Shown here piece after piece: positions 12,701 through 27,700 of a DNA stretch of 64,000 nucleotides. The stretch lies in assembly GCA_963931925.1 (NCBI GenBank), contig OZ007570.1, forward strand, positions 26,835,804 through 26,899,803, given 5' to 3'. Position 1 is the first letter of the stretch; the number at the start of each line of letters is the position of its first letter. The DNA is from Onchidella celtica. Its lineage: Eukaryota; Mollusca; Gastropoda; Systellommatophora; Onchidiidae. The notes beneath the pieces are model-generated. The model did no database searches. It was not told where the DNA came from and saw only the letters and a list, made by a program, of their open reading frames with translations. Made by a program: the position numbers and the translations under genes.

Positions 12701-15700
12701 TTCTACTGGTGTGTCATATAAGGCAAAATATTAAAATCAACATTCAATTTTTGTTATCATCATCAATTTCTTTTCCTTAATTCCTCACACAACCTATGCC
12801 ACTTTTGTTCCCATTAGTTGTGAAGAACTGGATCAAAGACGAAGAGTTATATTTGAGCTTCATTTCTGACAGGTGATAGTGTCTATATTTAAAATCAAAG
12901 AAATATTCAAAAAAGAATGCTGAAAAAAATACCAACAAATATGTATACTACAAAATAATCTGGCCATTCCCCATCATACAATTTTCATTTACAAAACATC
13001 AGCAAAAAAGCAGAATTTAATGTGTCCCACATTTTCGTCACAAGCTACACGAAGCTCCAACCAGTATAATTTGCTAAGTACCATAAAGGCCGAAGATGAA
13101 ATAAACAAAAGATTTAAGAATTTCTCCCAGATACAAGTACTATTACATTCTCATTAGCTGTACTGAAGCATCATGTGGCAGGTTTAATGACATTATGCCC
13201 GATAAGAAATTATTGTCTTGAAAAGGATGTTTGTAGGTTTCTAAATTCACTTGTTCTCAAAATTCAACAAAGTTTAGGTCTGCCTCCATTAATTATTCTA
13301 CAACAAGAGAATTTGAGTACACAATCACATTTTATTGTCACTGATATTTAAATGTTACAGGAATCACAGAATAAGTGAATGTCAGAAGGAAAGTTACATT
13401 TGAAAGGTTTGTGAGAGAGAGGTGGGGGAATTCAGCATGTTCACAGATAGGAATGTGAGCTTAGCAGAAATAGATTTAACAATAGGAAAGATGGCTTGGA
13501 ATCTCATGGAAGTTTATTCGATCAACAGCTAACGTTAAGAGAATGAGAAATACCACTATTACAATTTTGTTTCATGATTACAACAAAATATATATACCAA
13601 CCTGAAGAGACTGTAGGTAAGCAATGTAAGCACCAAGGCCAGCAGAGAAATGCCACAGCCAACATATGAGATGATAGACAGTACTTTGCGATCCAAATCA
13701 CTTAAGCCGGAGCCTTCTCGATAAACATCCTAAAAATTAAATAACCAGAATATGCATGTATAAGAGAGTCATAAATATTTTCTCTCTCAATTTAGAGTGT
13801 ATACTGCACATTTGTGCTGCACAAACAAATACAGTTCAAACTTGAGGAAATTTGTGACAATAATAACCTGAATAATAGACATATGTCATCACTGCACTAA
13901 CGTTATGACTTTTTTTATTTCTCATGGTTCTGAGAAAAGCACATGAAACTGTTTTATCAAAACATAATCAATACATTATTATTGGGGCAGAATGGTACAG
14001 TACATTTAAAATTTGTTCATCTGATAAAGTTGGGCTTGACGTCAAGAAGAGTATGTATGGACAGTCAATGCAATTTTGGCCTGAGTCTGGCATAGGCCAT
14101 TATGTAAGTACAATGACAATATTTTTAAAGTCACAAACAGGAAGGTTTTTCAAAGGCAATAATTTGAAAAGCAGACTAGTTGTAAACAGTCTACACCTCA
14201 TTCAAGTATGGGTTCAAATATGATAATTAAGTACTGCCAGGCTGCATCATGAATAATGTTTATTGTATGGCTTTCTTCTTTCCTTAAACATGAATGACAA
14301 ATAAATTAGTTTGCACCTGTCCTCACAATACATCCATTATATGTTTGTTCAGCAACTGAGCTCAGTTTCAGAGCAATATTTACACATGCATAATAATTAG
14401 ATGAAATGGTCCAACACTGAGATTTAACAATTTTGTTTTTTGGTGGAATTAGAGAATGACATTCTGTATCATGTATACAATTAACTTTCCATTGAACACA
14501 ATAGAAACACAGAATAAACATCATTATGATCAAACTCTTTGTCTCGGCTCACTTATTCTGTATTCAAACAGTATTTTTTTCTTCCTTCTGAAATGCTGAA
14601 TTTTCTATTGTTTGTCCCTATTGTTTGGGTTTATATTTTTATTCTTACCATCAATAGGGCAAAGTTGGTCAGGTGGTTGCAACCACACGTTGTCTCTCCA
14701 TCATCTGACTTTACAATACCACATCCCTCTCCTGACCAGCCACCTTTTCCTTTGTGCATAGTTTCATCCCAGAAGACACAATCTGCATTGGAAGCATTCT
14801 GTAAATGAAGAAATAAACATATTCAGATTTAACCCAAGCGGTGGAGGATCTTCTACGAAACTACTGTAGCTTAAGCTTCAGGGCCCTTAACCCTGGAAGG
14901 GCCCTGAAGAAACTTTTTCCAATGACTGAATATTGGCTGTTGCCCTGTTGTTGCTGGTTGGGGAAGGGCCCTATAACAGTTCAAGCTTCAGGATCCCCAA
15001 AACGGAAATCAGCCACATAACCCAAGGACTGAGATGTAAAGATCAACCAAGTATATAAATGTACTTTCATGAGACAAGAATAATTCCTGTATAAACAATC
15101 TCATGAAAGTTCTGAGAATGATAAAAATGACATTATATATATGGCCTTTAGCGTCTTTACAGACGGTCTTAGCAGCTAGAATATTCACTTTCACTTTGAC
15201 TGACAGCTTCTCTCGTGGCTTATTCTACCAATGTTTGACCCGAGAGTGCGATGGCAATGATTGCAGGTCAGTCTTTTGGGTTCACTTTGGCGAGTGTTTT
15301 CATTCCGCCTCTGTCGTTTTGTCAGGTATGTTTCTTTTGCCTTGAAGTCTATTGCGAGCGTGCCACTGCGCAATTTTTGTCTCCATCTGCTTCGATCATT
15401 TGCAAGGTTCTCCCATTCATTGGGGTCGATGTTGAATGCTTTCATCGTGACCTTGCAAGTGTCTTTGAATCGCAGATGTGGCCTACCTCTGGGTCGATTG
15501 CCAGTAGCAAGTTCCCCGTAAAGAATTTGTCTGGGGATGCGATCATTTTCCATACGGTGGAGATGTCCAAGCCACCGCAGTCTTTTTTTGCCTAGGAGAG
15601 CCTGAGTTGATGGAATGTTGGCTCGGCTCAGAACTTCGATATTTGAGATCCTGTCTTGCCACTTGATCTTGAGAATTTTGCGTAGGCAGCGCAGGTGGAA

Positions 15701-18700
15701 GGAGTTGAGGGATCTTTCATGTTTGGAGTAGGTGGTCCATGTCTCTGAGCCATACAGCAGGGTGCTTAGGACGCAAGTTTGGTACACGAGTACCTTTGTT
15801 TTGATGGTCAGCTTGCTATTGTTCCACACCCTTTTTGAGAGTTTGCCAAAAGCTGTGGCCGCCTTTCCTATTCTGGCATTTATTTCAGTTGTTATGTCTG
15901 TGCTACCACTGATGGTTGAGCCTAGGTAGCAGAATTTTCCCACTTGCTCCAGAGGAGAGCCATTCAGCATGATTGGGTTGGGGTTTCTCAAGCCTTGTGT
16001 CAAAACTACAGTTTTTGAGACACTGATCTTTAGCATGAATTTGTCACAGGCTTTGGCAAGGCTATTGATGAGAGCCTGGAGCGTGGTTTCATCGTGGGCC
16101 ACGATTGCAGCATCATCTGCGAAGAGGAGCTCTTGTAACATAATATGCTCTGTACGAGATTTTGCTTTTAGTCTGGCAACATTAAAAATGGAGCCGTCCA
16201 CTCTGGTGTTAATAAGTACTCCACCTGAACATTGACCAAAGGCATTCTTGAGTAGGGCTGCAAAATATATACCAAATAAGGTAGGAGCAAGAACACATCC
16301 CTGCTTCACACCGCTGTTTACAGCAAATGAATTGGATGTGCAGCCCTCAAAGTTGACACATGCCCTCATGTCAGTGTGGAAGGATGCAATAAGTTTTAGC
16401 AATGTTGGTGGACAGCCTATGGATTTAAGGACTGCATACAGGCCAGATCGGCTTACGGTGTCGAAAGCCTTTGTTAGGTCCACAAAGCATGTTATAAGCG
16501 GCCTGTTTTGTTCTTTACATTTTTCTTGGATTTGCCGAAGTGCAAATATCATGTCAATAGTTGATCGTTTGCTTCGAAAGCCACATTGTGTTTCTGGTAA
16601 GACTTTTTCCGCCAGTTGTTGAAGGCGGCAGAGGATGACGCGAGCAAAAGCCTTTCCAGTAATGCTGAGGAGGGATATGCCTCGATAGTTGTTGCAGTCG
16701 CCTTTGTCTCCTTTGTTCTTGTAAAGTGTGACAATTTTGGCGTCTCTCATATCATGTGGTATCACGCCTTCTTTCCAACACTGCAGTAACAGGTTATACA
16801 GGTGTGGTAATAGTGGGCCTTTTAGGTCTTTTAATACCTCTGCAGGAATGTTGTCACTTCCTGTGGCTTTTCCAGCAGACAGGTGGTCGATTGCATTGGA
16901 AAGCTCGACTAAGGAAGGTTCAGCGTCAAGTTCGGCCATTATTGGCAGTTTTTGGAGGTGTTCCTCAAAATCTGGTGGAATATTTTTCTCAGTTGAATAC
17001 AACAGAGAGTAATGCTCTACCCACCTATTCAGTTGTTCATTTTTATCTGTGATGGGTTCACCATTTACAGACTTAAGTGGGGCGCTTTTGGTGATGATTG
17101 GCCCAAGAGCTACTTTCATCTGACTAAAGGCGGTTTTCATATCTCCTTTTTCATTTGCCTCTTGTATGCTGTTACACAAGTCTGTCCAGTATTTGTTGGC
17201 GCAACGTCTTACCTCCAGCTGAAGTTTAGCTTTTGCATTTTTCAAACAAGTTTTTGTACTCTGATTGCAATTTTTGTTATACTCCTTGAAAGCAGATTTC
17301 TTTTGCTCAATGAGAGGTAGGAGAATTTCGCTGTTCTGGGCTACCCAGTCGTTGTTTGAAACTTTATGCTGTCCAAAAGACTTGATGACATTAGGCAAAT
17401 AATTAAAACATCTCATGCCGCACCACTGTAAATATCATGCAGGCCCAACCAACTCACAATCACGTAAACAGAGGATTTTTTAATTTACGATGTATATTGT
17501 GGTTCTTCTACAAAGAATCAAAAACAGAAGGAATGTGTATCTCATTCACATCCTATGTGGAATATGAATTATATGTGTTGATCAGCTATATTTGTTACAG
17601 TCACTGGTACTTCTGTAAACAGGTATAAATGGTATCTTATATTTACTCAAATGGCCTACAGATCCACACGGTGCTGAGCCTATCTGCTAATATGCATGGC
17701 TACTCTGCAATGCAAAGAGTACTTGAATGTCATACACAATGAAATAGTTTTTGTCAGAATACTTACAGCTGCACTGTGTGAAAAAGTTATAGTGATATTG
17801 TCACTCAGTCCTTGAACTTTGACACCTGGCACATTTGCTGTGACCACCATGCTGTTAACCATTCTGACTAGCACTAATTGAGAATCTTCATTCTCCTCAC
17901 TGTCATCATCTTCATCATCATTCAACATGACAGAGTCTTGGGGTCTTGGTGTAGTTGTAACAATGGTCATCACTTTTTCTTTATCCTGCATTGACTGTAA
18001 GAATTGCAATCAATTTAGAATTCTGCCAAAAAAAAACATGCCTACCAAATTTCATTACACACAAACTTACTTTAGAAGCATCTGGACATTATATATCTTC
18101 CAAACAATGAAATTTTGGATTGACATGATTATTGCAGGTACTGTGATTTCATTCTCCATTATTTGAATAGTATTTTGTGTTAATTTCTTTTGTTCATATG
18201 ATCAGTATAATGGTTGTCTGTGTGCAATTGTCATTCGTGTTTCATGCTCCCCCATGTTATAAGCTCTGTAACTGAGATCCTCTAATGCCACAGATGGCCT
18301 ATCTTGTATTTCCTAGCAAAATTTCTTGTTCTTGTACATTTATAGGTTCAGTTTTTTTAGCATGTAATTTACAGCAATAAAATTTGTTTAAAATCTTACA
18401 GAAAACAACTTGTCAGATGAATGAACAGCAAATGTCACTCTCTTTAACTTGTTTTTGTCTGCCGATGAAAGTGACCTGATCAGAGCCCCAGTCGGAATGA
18501 CCATGGTAGTGTCACCTGGACGCTGTGGTCCCCTTTTAGCATAACTCACATCAACCTATAAGACAATGGGATTAGTATAGTAAATACAGGGTAAGTAAAT
18601 TTTGCGTAATCTGATTCAGCCTCAAAGATGAAATCAACATTAAGGCTGGAAAAGTTAGTGCATTTAGCTGACACACAACAGTATGAATATTTAATGGAGT

Positions 18701-21700
18701 TGCTTGGATCCTCCTGGCAATCATGTGACATGTGGCCAGAGCAGAAGGAAACTTTTTAGAAATCATAAAGGAATTGATATTCCTGGTGCTTTTGACAACT
18801 GTTCACATAGGAATGGTTCATTTAAAAACCTGAAAAGTCATATCTCATTCATTTTTTTTTTTAAAACAGCAGTTAGTTGATGATGTAAATACATTACTCC
18901 CATTTCATTTTTATCAGTGTTATTTAAGTGAACTGATATAAACTTATATAGGTGTATGAACTTAAAAATTATGTACATGTATTATAATCTGTTTATAAGA
19001 TCACTGATTAACCTTCTCCACAGGTTGCTAAAAACTATGCACAGTGTACGCCGAGGTGTTCAATTGACATCACACTCCTAAAGACAAAATATAAGGATAC
19101 CTTCTTTAACTGTATGGCGTCTGTCAGATCCCACAACATAAAGTTGGGATATAACAATAAAATCCTACTAAGGAGTGTGGTGTAGGCCTATCTGAGACCC
19201 CAGGACATACGACTATCTGTATGACAATAAAATCCTATGAAAAAATCCTCTTTAAAAGTATGCTGTCTATGAGACCACAGGACATTCAGTTAAGATTACT
19301 AAAATGCATGTGCACAGGTGAGCATGCAAATGCATACTTTCAAATTCAAAATTATGGGAGGATGGGCAATAGTGTAATTGAGTAATACCTAGAATTTCAA
19401 GAAAAAATTACCTGAAATACGATAACTACAAATGTTTTTAATTGCTTCTGGATCCATTAGACCTACTATGCACAGAGAATGTTAAGACCACAACCACTTG
19501 TAAAAAATGTCTAAATAACACGGCAGCAAAGACCAATACTTTATTAAAATTACCATTGCGTCATCAAGATGATTATTACTATCAGACCCAATATCTGCTG
19601 ACAGTGTTAGGTCTCGGGTCTCTCTGTCATTAATGGCTTGGGCCACAACAGCCAGGTTTCCTGTCACAACCTTCAGTTTATCATTGACTAAGGGAGCTCT
19701 CTCAGGTACAGAGTCAATGATGCCCAGAAGTCTGAAAAGAAATATGGGCTACTTTAACAAATTGAGTCAAATCTCGCAATTTGCTAAACCGAGAACAATA
19801 CAAAAATGCTGCATAGGATGGAAATGTATGCGAATAAAACCCTGTCTTTGAAATGTTGTGCCTTCATCATACACTGGGTTAGAGCAATTTTTTTTTACCT
19901 AAATAAAAGATCTTCTCATCAAAATAAAGGGCATTAAAAAACATTTCCATTAACACTATATCTCTATATCACCAAAATTCAAGAAGTAACTCAATTTTTG
20001 GTGCATATACATATAATATGAAACTTCAAATGTTGGTAAAGAGCTTATGGCTTCAATAGTGTCTCAACAAACAGTGCTAGAGTTTGGCCCCTTCACCACC
20101 CCTGATAGGCATCATCAAATGCTAAACAAAAATTTTTTTAAAAAGCATTTCTTGACAAGAATCGTTAACTTCTCAATAGCTCCCTTATTTACGGGAGTTT
20201 TGTCATGAAATTTCATGCAGTAACTCTTCAAATATTACTCTTTCCATTCTATGAATTTTACTTAACTTATTGATTTTATGATTTTTTTTTTATGGTAATA
20301 ATTACTTTCAGGTTTTGTTAGTAATATTGCTTCGCAATACATAAAAAGGTGACTTTTTCAGAGGCTGGCATCTGGTGTACAAGCTTGGCCTAGAAATCTT
20401 CCACACTGAGCAGTGGAGGGATTAAAATGATTCAATAATTCTTGTAGTCTGAGATGACCTGGTGCGGATTAATCGCAGTTCTTTCCCTTAATAATGATGC
20501 ACACTCACCGTTTGGAAGTTGAAGATTCGGTCTCTGATGCCCTGAGTGTCTCATCACTAACATCCATGAGATTATTCACACATTTCATTACATTTTGCAC
20601 CACATCAGGTTTCTCAAGCATCTCCTGGTCTATCAGTTTCTCTAGAACAAACACTACATTATTCAACCTCTTTGGGGTCACTGTGGATGGGTCCCCTGTG
20701 TAGGACAACATCAGAGCAGACACTGTCTGAGCGCTCTCTGAAAATAATAATATAAATTAATGAATAAATTCTCAGTAACATTATTATTAAAGTTACTACG
20801 AAAAAATGGGATGTGTTTCTTGACATGTCATCTGCATCTTGCAAGAGAGGAAAGAGCACAGATCTGCACTAAGTTTGTTTATCTAAATTCGGAAAGTCAC
20901 AATGTGAGATAAAATTCCAAATTTGCTACTTTGGTTTCTTCACTTTTTATGAAAAATGCAATGTCTCCTAAAGGTGAAATTGATGTATCTTATTCTCTCA
21001 ATATATTTTCAATATATTGGCAATTGTGACCAATTTGAGGTAATTTCTGATAAAGTTACTAAGGCCTAATTCCCAGCACATATAAAGTTATTGTGGGCAT
21101 TTTGCCAAAAAAGAAGTTATAGTGCCCAGTGAGCCAAACTCAGGTGGGTACAAGCCCCATCAGTGGGTCATGGCAATATTTTGATGGGGCATAGGACTTC
21201 AGACTGAGGATATATACTGTAAACTAACTTTGTCCGATCAAGTTGAGAAACCTAACCCTTACCCAAACCCCTAACCCATAAAAAGTTACTGTGGGCTTTT
21301 TTCCAATGAAAATACTATTGTGGCCAGTGAGCCAAATTAGCCCTAACATTAACTCCTAACCTATATAAAATTACTGAAGGCACTTTGCAAACAGAAAGAT
21401 TGTTGCATCCAGTGAGCCAAATTAATCATAACACTAACTCCTAGCCCATACACATTCCCAAAAACTCACTATGCAGAAAAAATCCCATCTGGCCACATGG
21501 CCCAAATAATCTGAAAAATTAATAATTTACCTGGTGTCACTGGCCTGTTCACTACATCTTCAAGATCTGGTAGCTCTTGTGATTCATCCTTTGTGGGACA
21601 GTCAGAATAATCAGCAACTCCCCATGCCACTATTTCATCTGGTCTTATTTCACTAGAATGTATAGCATAGTCAGGTCAAAAGAAAGGAAACAAGTGAACC

Positions 21701-24700
21701 ACATAATGCTTTCCTCAGAGACAAACAGTCACCAGCATCCTTGCATTACAATAAGTAGACTTGCTTTTCACTTCACTTGAAACTCACAACGCTCCTCATC
21801 ATAAGCAGATTAACAATTGTGCAGTTTATCTAAGGCCAGTTTTTTAAAAGGTTAACTGTTGTAATCTCCCGCTTTTTTTCTCTCTCTCTGGCTCTCTCTC
21901 CCTCTTTCTCTCTCTGCTGTGTCAGCAAATCTGTACATTACTGAGTAAACAGTATAAAATACGGCAAGATAACTTGCTGTAATAACAAAACTTTACAACT
22001 TTATAATTTTCTAAAAAAATGACTGAAGTTGGAATAAAGCAATACTGGACGATGCAATGTCTGAGGGAAATACTGCAACATGTACTTGGGGACAGAAATG
22101 TACATTTAGTTTTAAAATATTATGACAAATTCTATCCATTACTTTCCACTGCTCACCATTTCAATTTTGCATAGGCCAAATTCACAGCATTAGGGTTCTG
22201 ATAGGGACATACTGCGTACATTAACATCCCAGCATTGGCAGCTTCCCATTCAATAGTCCCTTTATCAGGGTCACTAGTTCTTATTGGTCCACACTTTGGC
22301 TGACCTGTTGAAGAAAGAGGAATGCTCTTCTACATGAAGCAAAACAGTTAACTTTTCATCTTGGAATTAGTAACCTGTTTTGTTCAGAAGTTCTGAGAAT
22401 AAAGTCTAAACTGTTTCAGATTTTCCCGCCCGAAGAATTTTTCACCTTGACATGAACATTATTCCCAATGTCATCAACAATACAAATGAGTTCAAATGGG
22501 GACCCACATCAACTTTTTTGTTGTTGTCATAGTCCAGATTCAATAAGATGCCAAATCTTATCTCACTTTTACCAATAGCACTTTATGCAAGTAGCACGAT
22601 ATCACAACATTCTGCTCATGTGCTTGAAATATATTATTTCCAGAAATTACAAATAATTCTAGATAGTATTAATACTTACCAACAACTGTAACATTGAGTA
22701 CATAACTGGTGCGGTCAATGTTTTCCCCAGTTAAGAATCCTTCACCGTCATTACTATCTCTTTCAATATCTCGCTTTACTGTATTACTCAGAAGGTCAGC
22801 TGTCTCTGTGCTAAATGCTGTAAACTCAAGCCGCAGCACCACCTTGTGTTTTCCTGCTGAATGCCTCCTGTGGTTGTTAATGACCCAAGAAACAAGAATT
22901 AATATGACTTTCATTCCAAAGTCATCTGTCTTATTCATCTTCTCTTACCTTACCTTCTTTCATTATTTATTACCCTATCCAGTGAATGTACATTCCAAAA
23001 GAATATGATACAAAAGACCATTGAGATCTTTACATCAGTAAGAGAATATTGCAAACCTCAGATGTAGATGTTGTAAGCTGAAATCCAATGGGGCCTAAAT
23101 AGAATGTTATTCTCTCATGTTTCCAATTTCCAGATAGTTCAACGACCTTACACATCACATGTATACATACACTAATGTGGGAAATAATTTTTATTTTTCT
23201 GAGTATCTGAAATCAGAGTGGTGAAATAACAATTACTGCGATGATGACAGTGAAATGTATATAACCATGTTATGATTCCCAACTACCATTCAAAGCTGGA
23301 ATGACCATGGTGCAGGTTATATAAGGACACTATATCCTTCAAGCTAGAGATTGGTGTTAACAGTAGCTGGATGAACAACAGATGTTTGTCGCTGACACAA
23401 AATAGAGTAGTGCTAATAAAACTACACTGTATCACAAGATTTTGGTATGAAACCTGAAATAATCAATGAATGTATCATGCTACAGAGACGATCTAATACT
23501 TACTCATACTTCTGTACGTAGACATCCATACCACCTTTGACACTTGTGATGACATTCTGAAACTGAAAACCAATAGAAAAATTAAATACAATATATAAAT
23601 CTCTTTTTTCAGAAATAATTATTGGAATTTATAACGAGTATCTCATTGGAGATCTTTGGGATGCTTTGTGTTCTGACATCGTATGTCATCAACTCAGTTT
23701 ACAAGCACTGTCCTGTGTCCACATTTTGCAGAAATGGACTTGATGTCATCAATGAACTTTGGCTGATATCTGCGATATCTTCTATTAATTTCAAATCTAT
23801 AAGTTGTACATAAGATTTCTATATTTTCATTATTTTTTGTTCAGAGGAGCTCAAACTTTACATTAAATTTCTGAAAGTGGAGTCAATGGAGCTAAAACAC
23901 ACGTATACTGGGATAACAATATGTTGCTTTTCATTACAAAAAAACTTACATGGTCTTAATTTAGATAGGGGTTACATAACAGTGACAACCTAGTACTCTG
24001 GAGCTCAGACACTTTAAAATACGGAGGTGTTCAGTAACAATGGGAAAATTTGTATTTCAGATGCTGATGCACGGGACCTTAATCAGTGTTTATCATATTT
24101 CATATTGGCAAAAAAAAACACTGAAAAAAATATTGAAAAGTATCATAAAATGAGATCAGTACAATTTTTGGATTGCCAGCGCCAGACAAAAAAAAATATA
24201 TGAACGAAAACAAAAGCAAAAAAAAAAACACCAAACAAACCAATATTTCAGATTTACCATCATACAAATGAGGAGTTTTATAGTTATAATTAAGCAGATT
24301 ACATTATGACAGTCACTAAATTTTGATACCAATGATTCACACTGTTTTAGAATGGCAAATAGCACCTTTATTTCCTGACCCTGTGACATGTTTAAAGACA
24401 TTGTTTTGGTAACACCGACCGCTGAGACAATGGAATGATGTCAATGAAATATACAAGTAGACATTACCAGCTTGTCAAGGCGACCTTCTTGTGCCAGGAA
24501 CTGAGGATTAGCTGGGTCATCCATGTAATTTTCATCAAACTCCTGATTCCGCAAGTATGTCAGAAAGAAAGTGAAATCCACAGTTCGGCCTGTATAAAAC
24601 ATGAAAGCATTAGCAAAATTTTTTCACTGACTATGACAAAAGTGGTTGCCTACTATGTGAAGTGGATTTGCAAATCCTGTTAAATGCACCTCTATTATAT

Positions 24701-27700
24701 TTATGCCCAGCTAAACCAACAAAACAGATCCATGAAGTTAGGCTGAAAACAAAAACAATTGTACACTAAACATCTGTAAGACATGATTTTGAAAGCAATA
24801 TGACAAATGAAATTGTCAGTCTTCAAAGGACTCAAATATAAATCGACTCATACATGTTACCCAACAATAAGGAATTAATTGTTTGGACAGTGTTGGAAAA
24901 GGAATATGATTAATAATTAATAAACTGTCTCTCTATGATTCCTTAAAATGATGTCTCTCATTTGGTTTTCAAAGAATTTCACGTAAAGATGAATATGGAT
25001 GAACAATTTATCCTGAACAAAATCAAATTGCCCTCGTACTCGCACACAGCGCTACTGCAAAATTTAGTCTCACGATTGTACAACACAATTTATCAGCAAA
25101 AATGCAACCATAAAAAACATATTTATTTTGTGTAAATCCACAGAGCTTTACTTTTAAAGAGTAAAATATAGAAAACAAAATCAATAGGTTAAATACACAT
25201 TTGTATGCACCTTACTGTGACAGGATTTCTCTTTTCCCTTTTACGCTTCGTGCTTTCATTACTTTTGCATCTCTTTTTCTAATACATGCATATCTGATTG
25301 CTTTTCTACTTGCTCCTTAGTCTTTGCATCTTCATTTTCTCCTGCCATTCTCTTCTTCTCCTCTACCTTTTGCTCTGCCAATTTCCTGCCATTTTTTTAA
25401 AATGTCGGCTGATTTTGGAATATCTTTTTATTTAAACTTCTTTCCGTCTGTGTTAACAGTCAAATGGTCTTTTAGTAGTACTTACCACCAACAGTGTCAT
25501 CCATGCACGTGGGTCCTAGGCAGCAAAACTCACACTCCACATCCCCATTTGACCTGTAACCAATACCACAAGAGTTCCTATTCCTGGACTCTGATTGTAA
25601 ACATTGACTGTAAGTGTCACACTGACTGGAGATGCTAATGGTCTTCCTTGTCTCATTCCAGGCTACTGTCCTTCGACATACCATCTAATAACATCAAATA
25701 AAGAAACATTGCATTTGAGAGTTTCATTCTCATGTAACATCATCACTATAATCATCACTGTCATCAATGACTGGTGATAATCAATAACTACAGATAATTT
25801 ATCTTCCATCTCATCCCAAGCTTAGTCTTATTGTAATCTGACAAAAACAAGTACAATAATACAAACTGTAATTTCTTAATTCCAAATAACACTATGGACA
25901 GTTCCCCAAAAATTATTAGTACAATTCATTACATCACTACTGTTTCATTTTCAAGTTCATCCCCACAAGCAGCAATGTAAATTTATCACTATATTTTCAT
26001 TATTTTCATCTCCTTCATCATGATTCCAGAAATTATTACCACTTTGTCATGCCAAATCAGATGACTTTGAAGAAAATTACACATAGCATAAAACAAAATA
26101 ATGTTCCTGAGTGTCTATATTATTAATTATCTAAAAAAAAGAAACTTTACAACAGTGCTGCATGCTTTTCCTTACTGGTACATTCCCATTTTGTCCAAAA
26201 ATGAATAGTGTATGCCACTAAGTGTTCACTGCTTTACATTTTTTAAATAATGATACGTTAAATCATGTTTCAAATGCTCCATGTGATTACACTGTTTCAA
26301 CAACTAATATTTTTCAGTTTCACCATTACTATTTATCACTGGCTCACTTACATTCTTCCCTGGACAAGGCTCCTCTCGCTGTTGATTACAACCATGATTT
26401 GTTCTCTGACCATTGCAAAGACGACAGCTGACCATGGTGTTGGAGATGCCCACTGTGCTTGCTGAGGATGATGAACCATTTATGATTTGTGAATTTCAAT
26501 TTACATCACTTATTCGTTGCCTAAACATTGTTAAAAAGTTGTGTTTTTTTTCCCACTACATTGACAAATTTAGATAGATGTAGAATTTAAAACTATGATA
26601 GGAAACAGAAGTGCGAAAAGTGAAACATTCTGGTATATGAGTTCATGCATGGCCAAAAAACTATAAAAATCTGATGCTGAAAATAATAATCCAGAGAGAT
26701 AACATGTCACGGTCGACTAATCTATCACAACAGTGAGAAAGTAGGGAATGGACATATCTCGGCAAAGTAATGTGCCTGAATGGAGATTAAAACATAATAT
26801 AGAACTATCAAAAAACAAAAAAAAAAGATGGATTAATGGAAGTTTTCGGGTTCTATCTAATTTTCACAGAGCCATTTGACAAGTATTTAAGCCAACATGG
26901 TTTTGTTACCTAATGATGAGCAAAGTAAACAACAGAAAAGGCACCATGAGAATGTATCAGCTTTGAAGTTGACTCAGCTTATCTAAATTCATTATATATT
27001 TATTATAAATATGATAAGATAGTATATCTTTCAAAGCAGTTAAAAAGCATGCAAAACTTCTGCACCAAAGCAATGAAACAAATTTGATTTCATGTTCAAA
27101 GAGAACAGGAATAGAAAATTTAAAGCAAAGAATCTCTCGCACCCGGCACATACAGTGAAGTCAGTTTTAAAAGTAGTCAGTGCAGTAAAGCCAAACTGAA
27201 CTGCAATAATCTAAGAAGCCAACTTATAGATCATTTAATATTTAATGATCCTTTCCCGGACAGCTTTGTCATTTTTTTTTAATAAACGGATCACCTTCTT
27301 TTATTTCAACACCCTGAATTGAATCTTGTGAATAAAACATCTCACAGACGGCACTAACCCTTCAATATATTGCTGGTCCTGTCATGAAATCACAGAAATG
27401 TATTCACACAAATGCAGTTGACTTAAAATAATATTTTTTTTTTAAATGGAGGGGGAGGGGGGGGGTCAAATGTTCCATGAATTCCTTGATGAAATTTGTT
27501 TTCGACTGATTTCATGGGGAGCACTATAGGCCTACTTAAAATGTTATACCGGTAGTCAAAAATGTACCTAAGATAAAGAATACATCTCTCCTGTAAACAA
27601 AAATTTGCTCCTTCGATCTTGTGTGGTCTTATGACTGGGTCAACACAATTTAACGGTTGTTGTTAGGGGACCGTGGTATATTACATCATCATCATCATCG

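Larger units (their letters stand above)
7556..13601 (-). other. large aGPCR intron between TM1 and TM2 exons
   Basis: About 6 kb between the TM1 and TM2 exons. It holds the candidate 45-nt cassette exon at 11533-11577, a CA repeat near 10568-10590 and a G22 run at 11237-11258. I see no other coding segment. Confidence 0.7.

Noticed and set aside
15251..17320. Several plus-strand ORFs of 80-124 codons
   Set aside because: All are antisense shadows of the intact LINE RT frame.
26352..26461. Thrombospondin type 1 repeat fragment
   Set aside because: NGQR...C...PCP first looked like TSP1, but the WSxW core is absent. Joined to the next exon, the Cys pattern fits a Ly6/three-finger domain instead.
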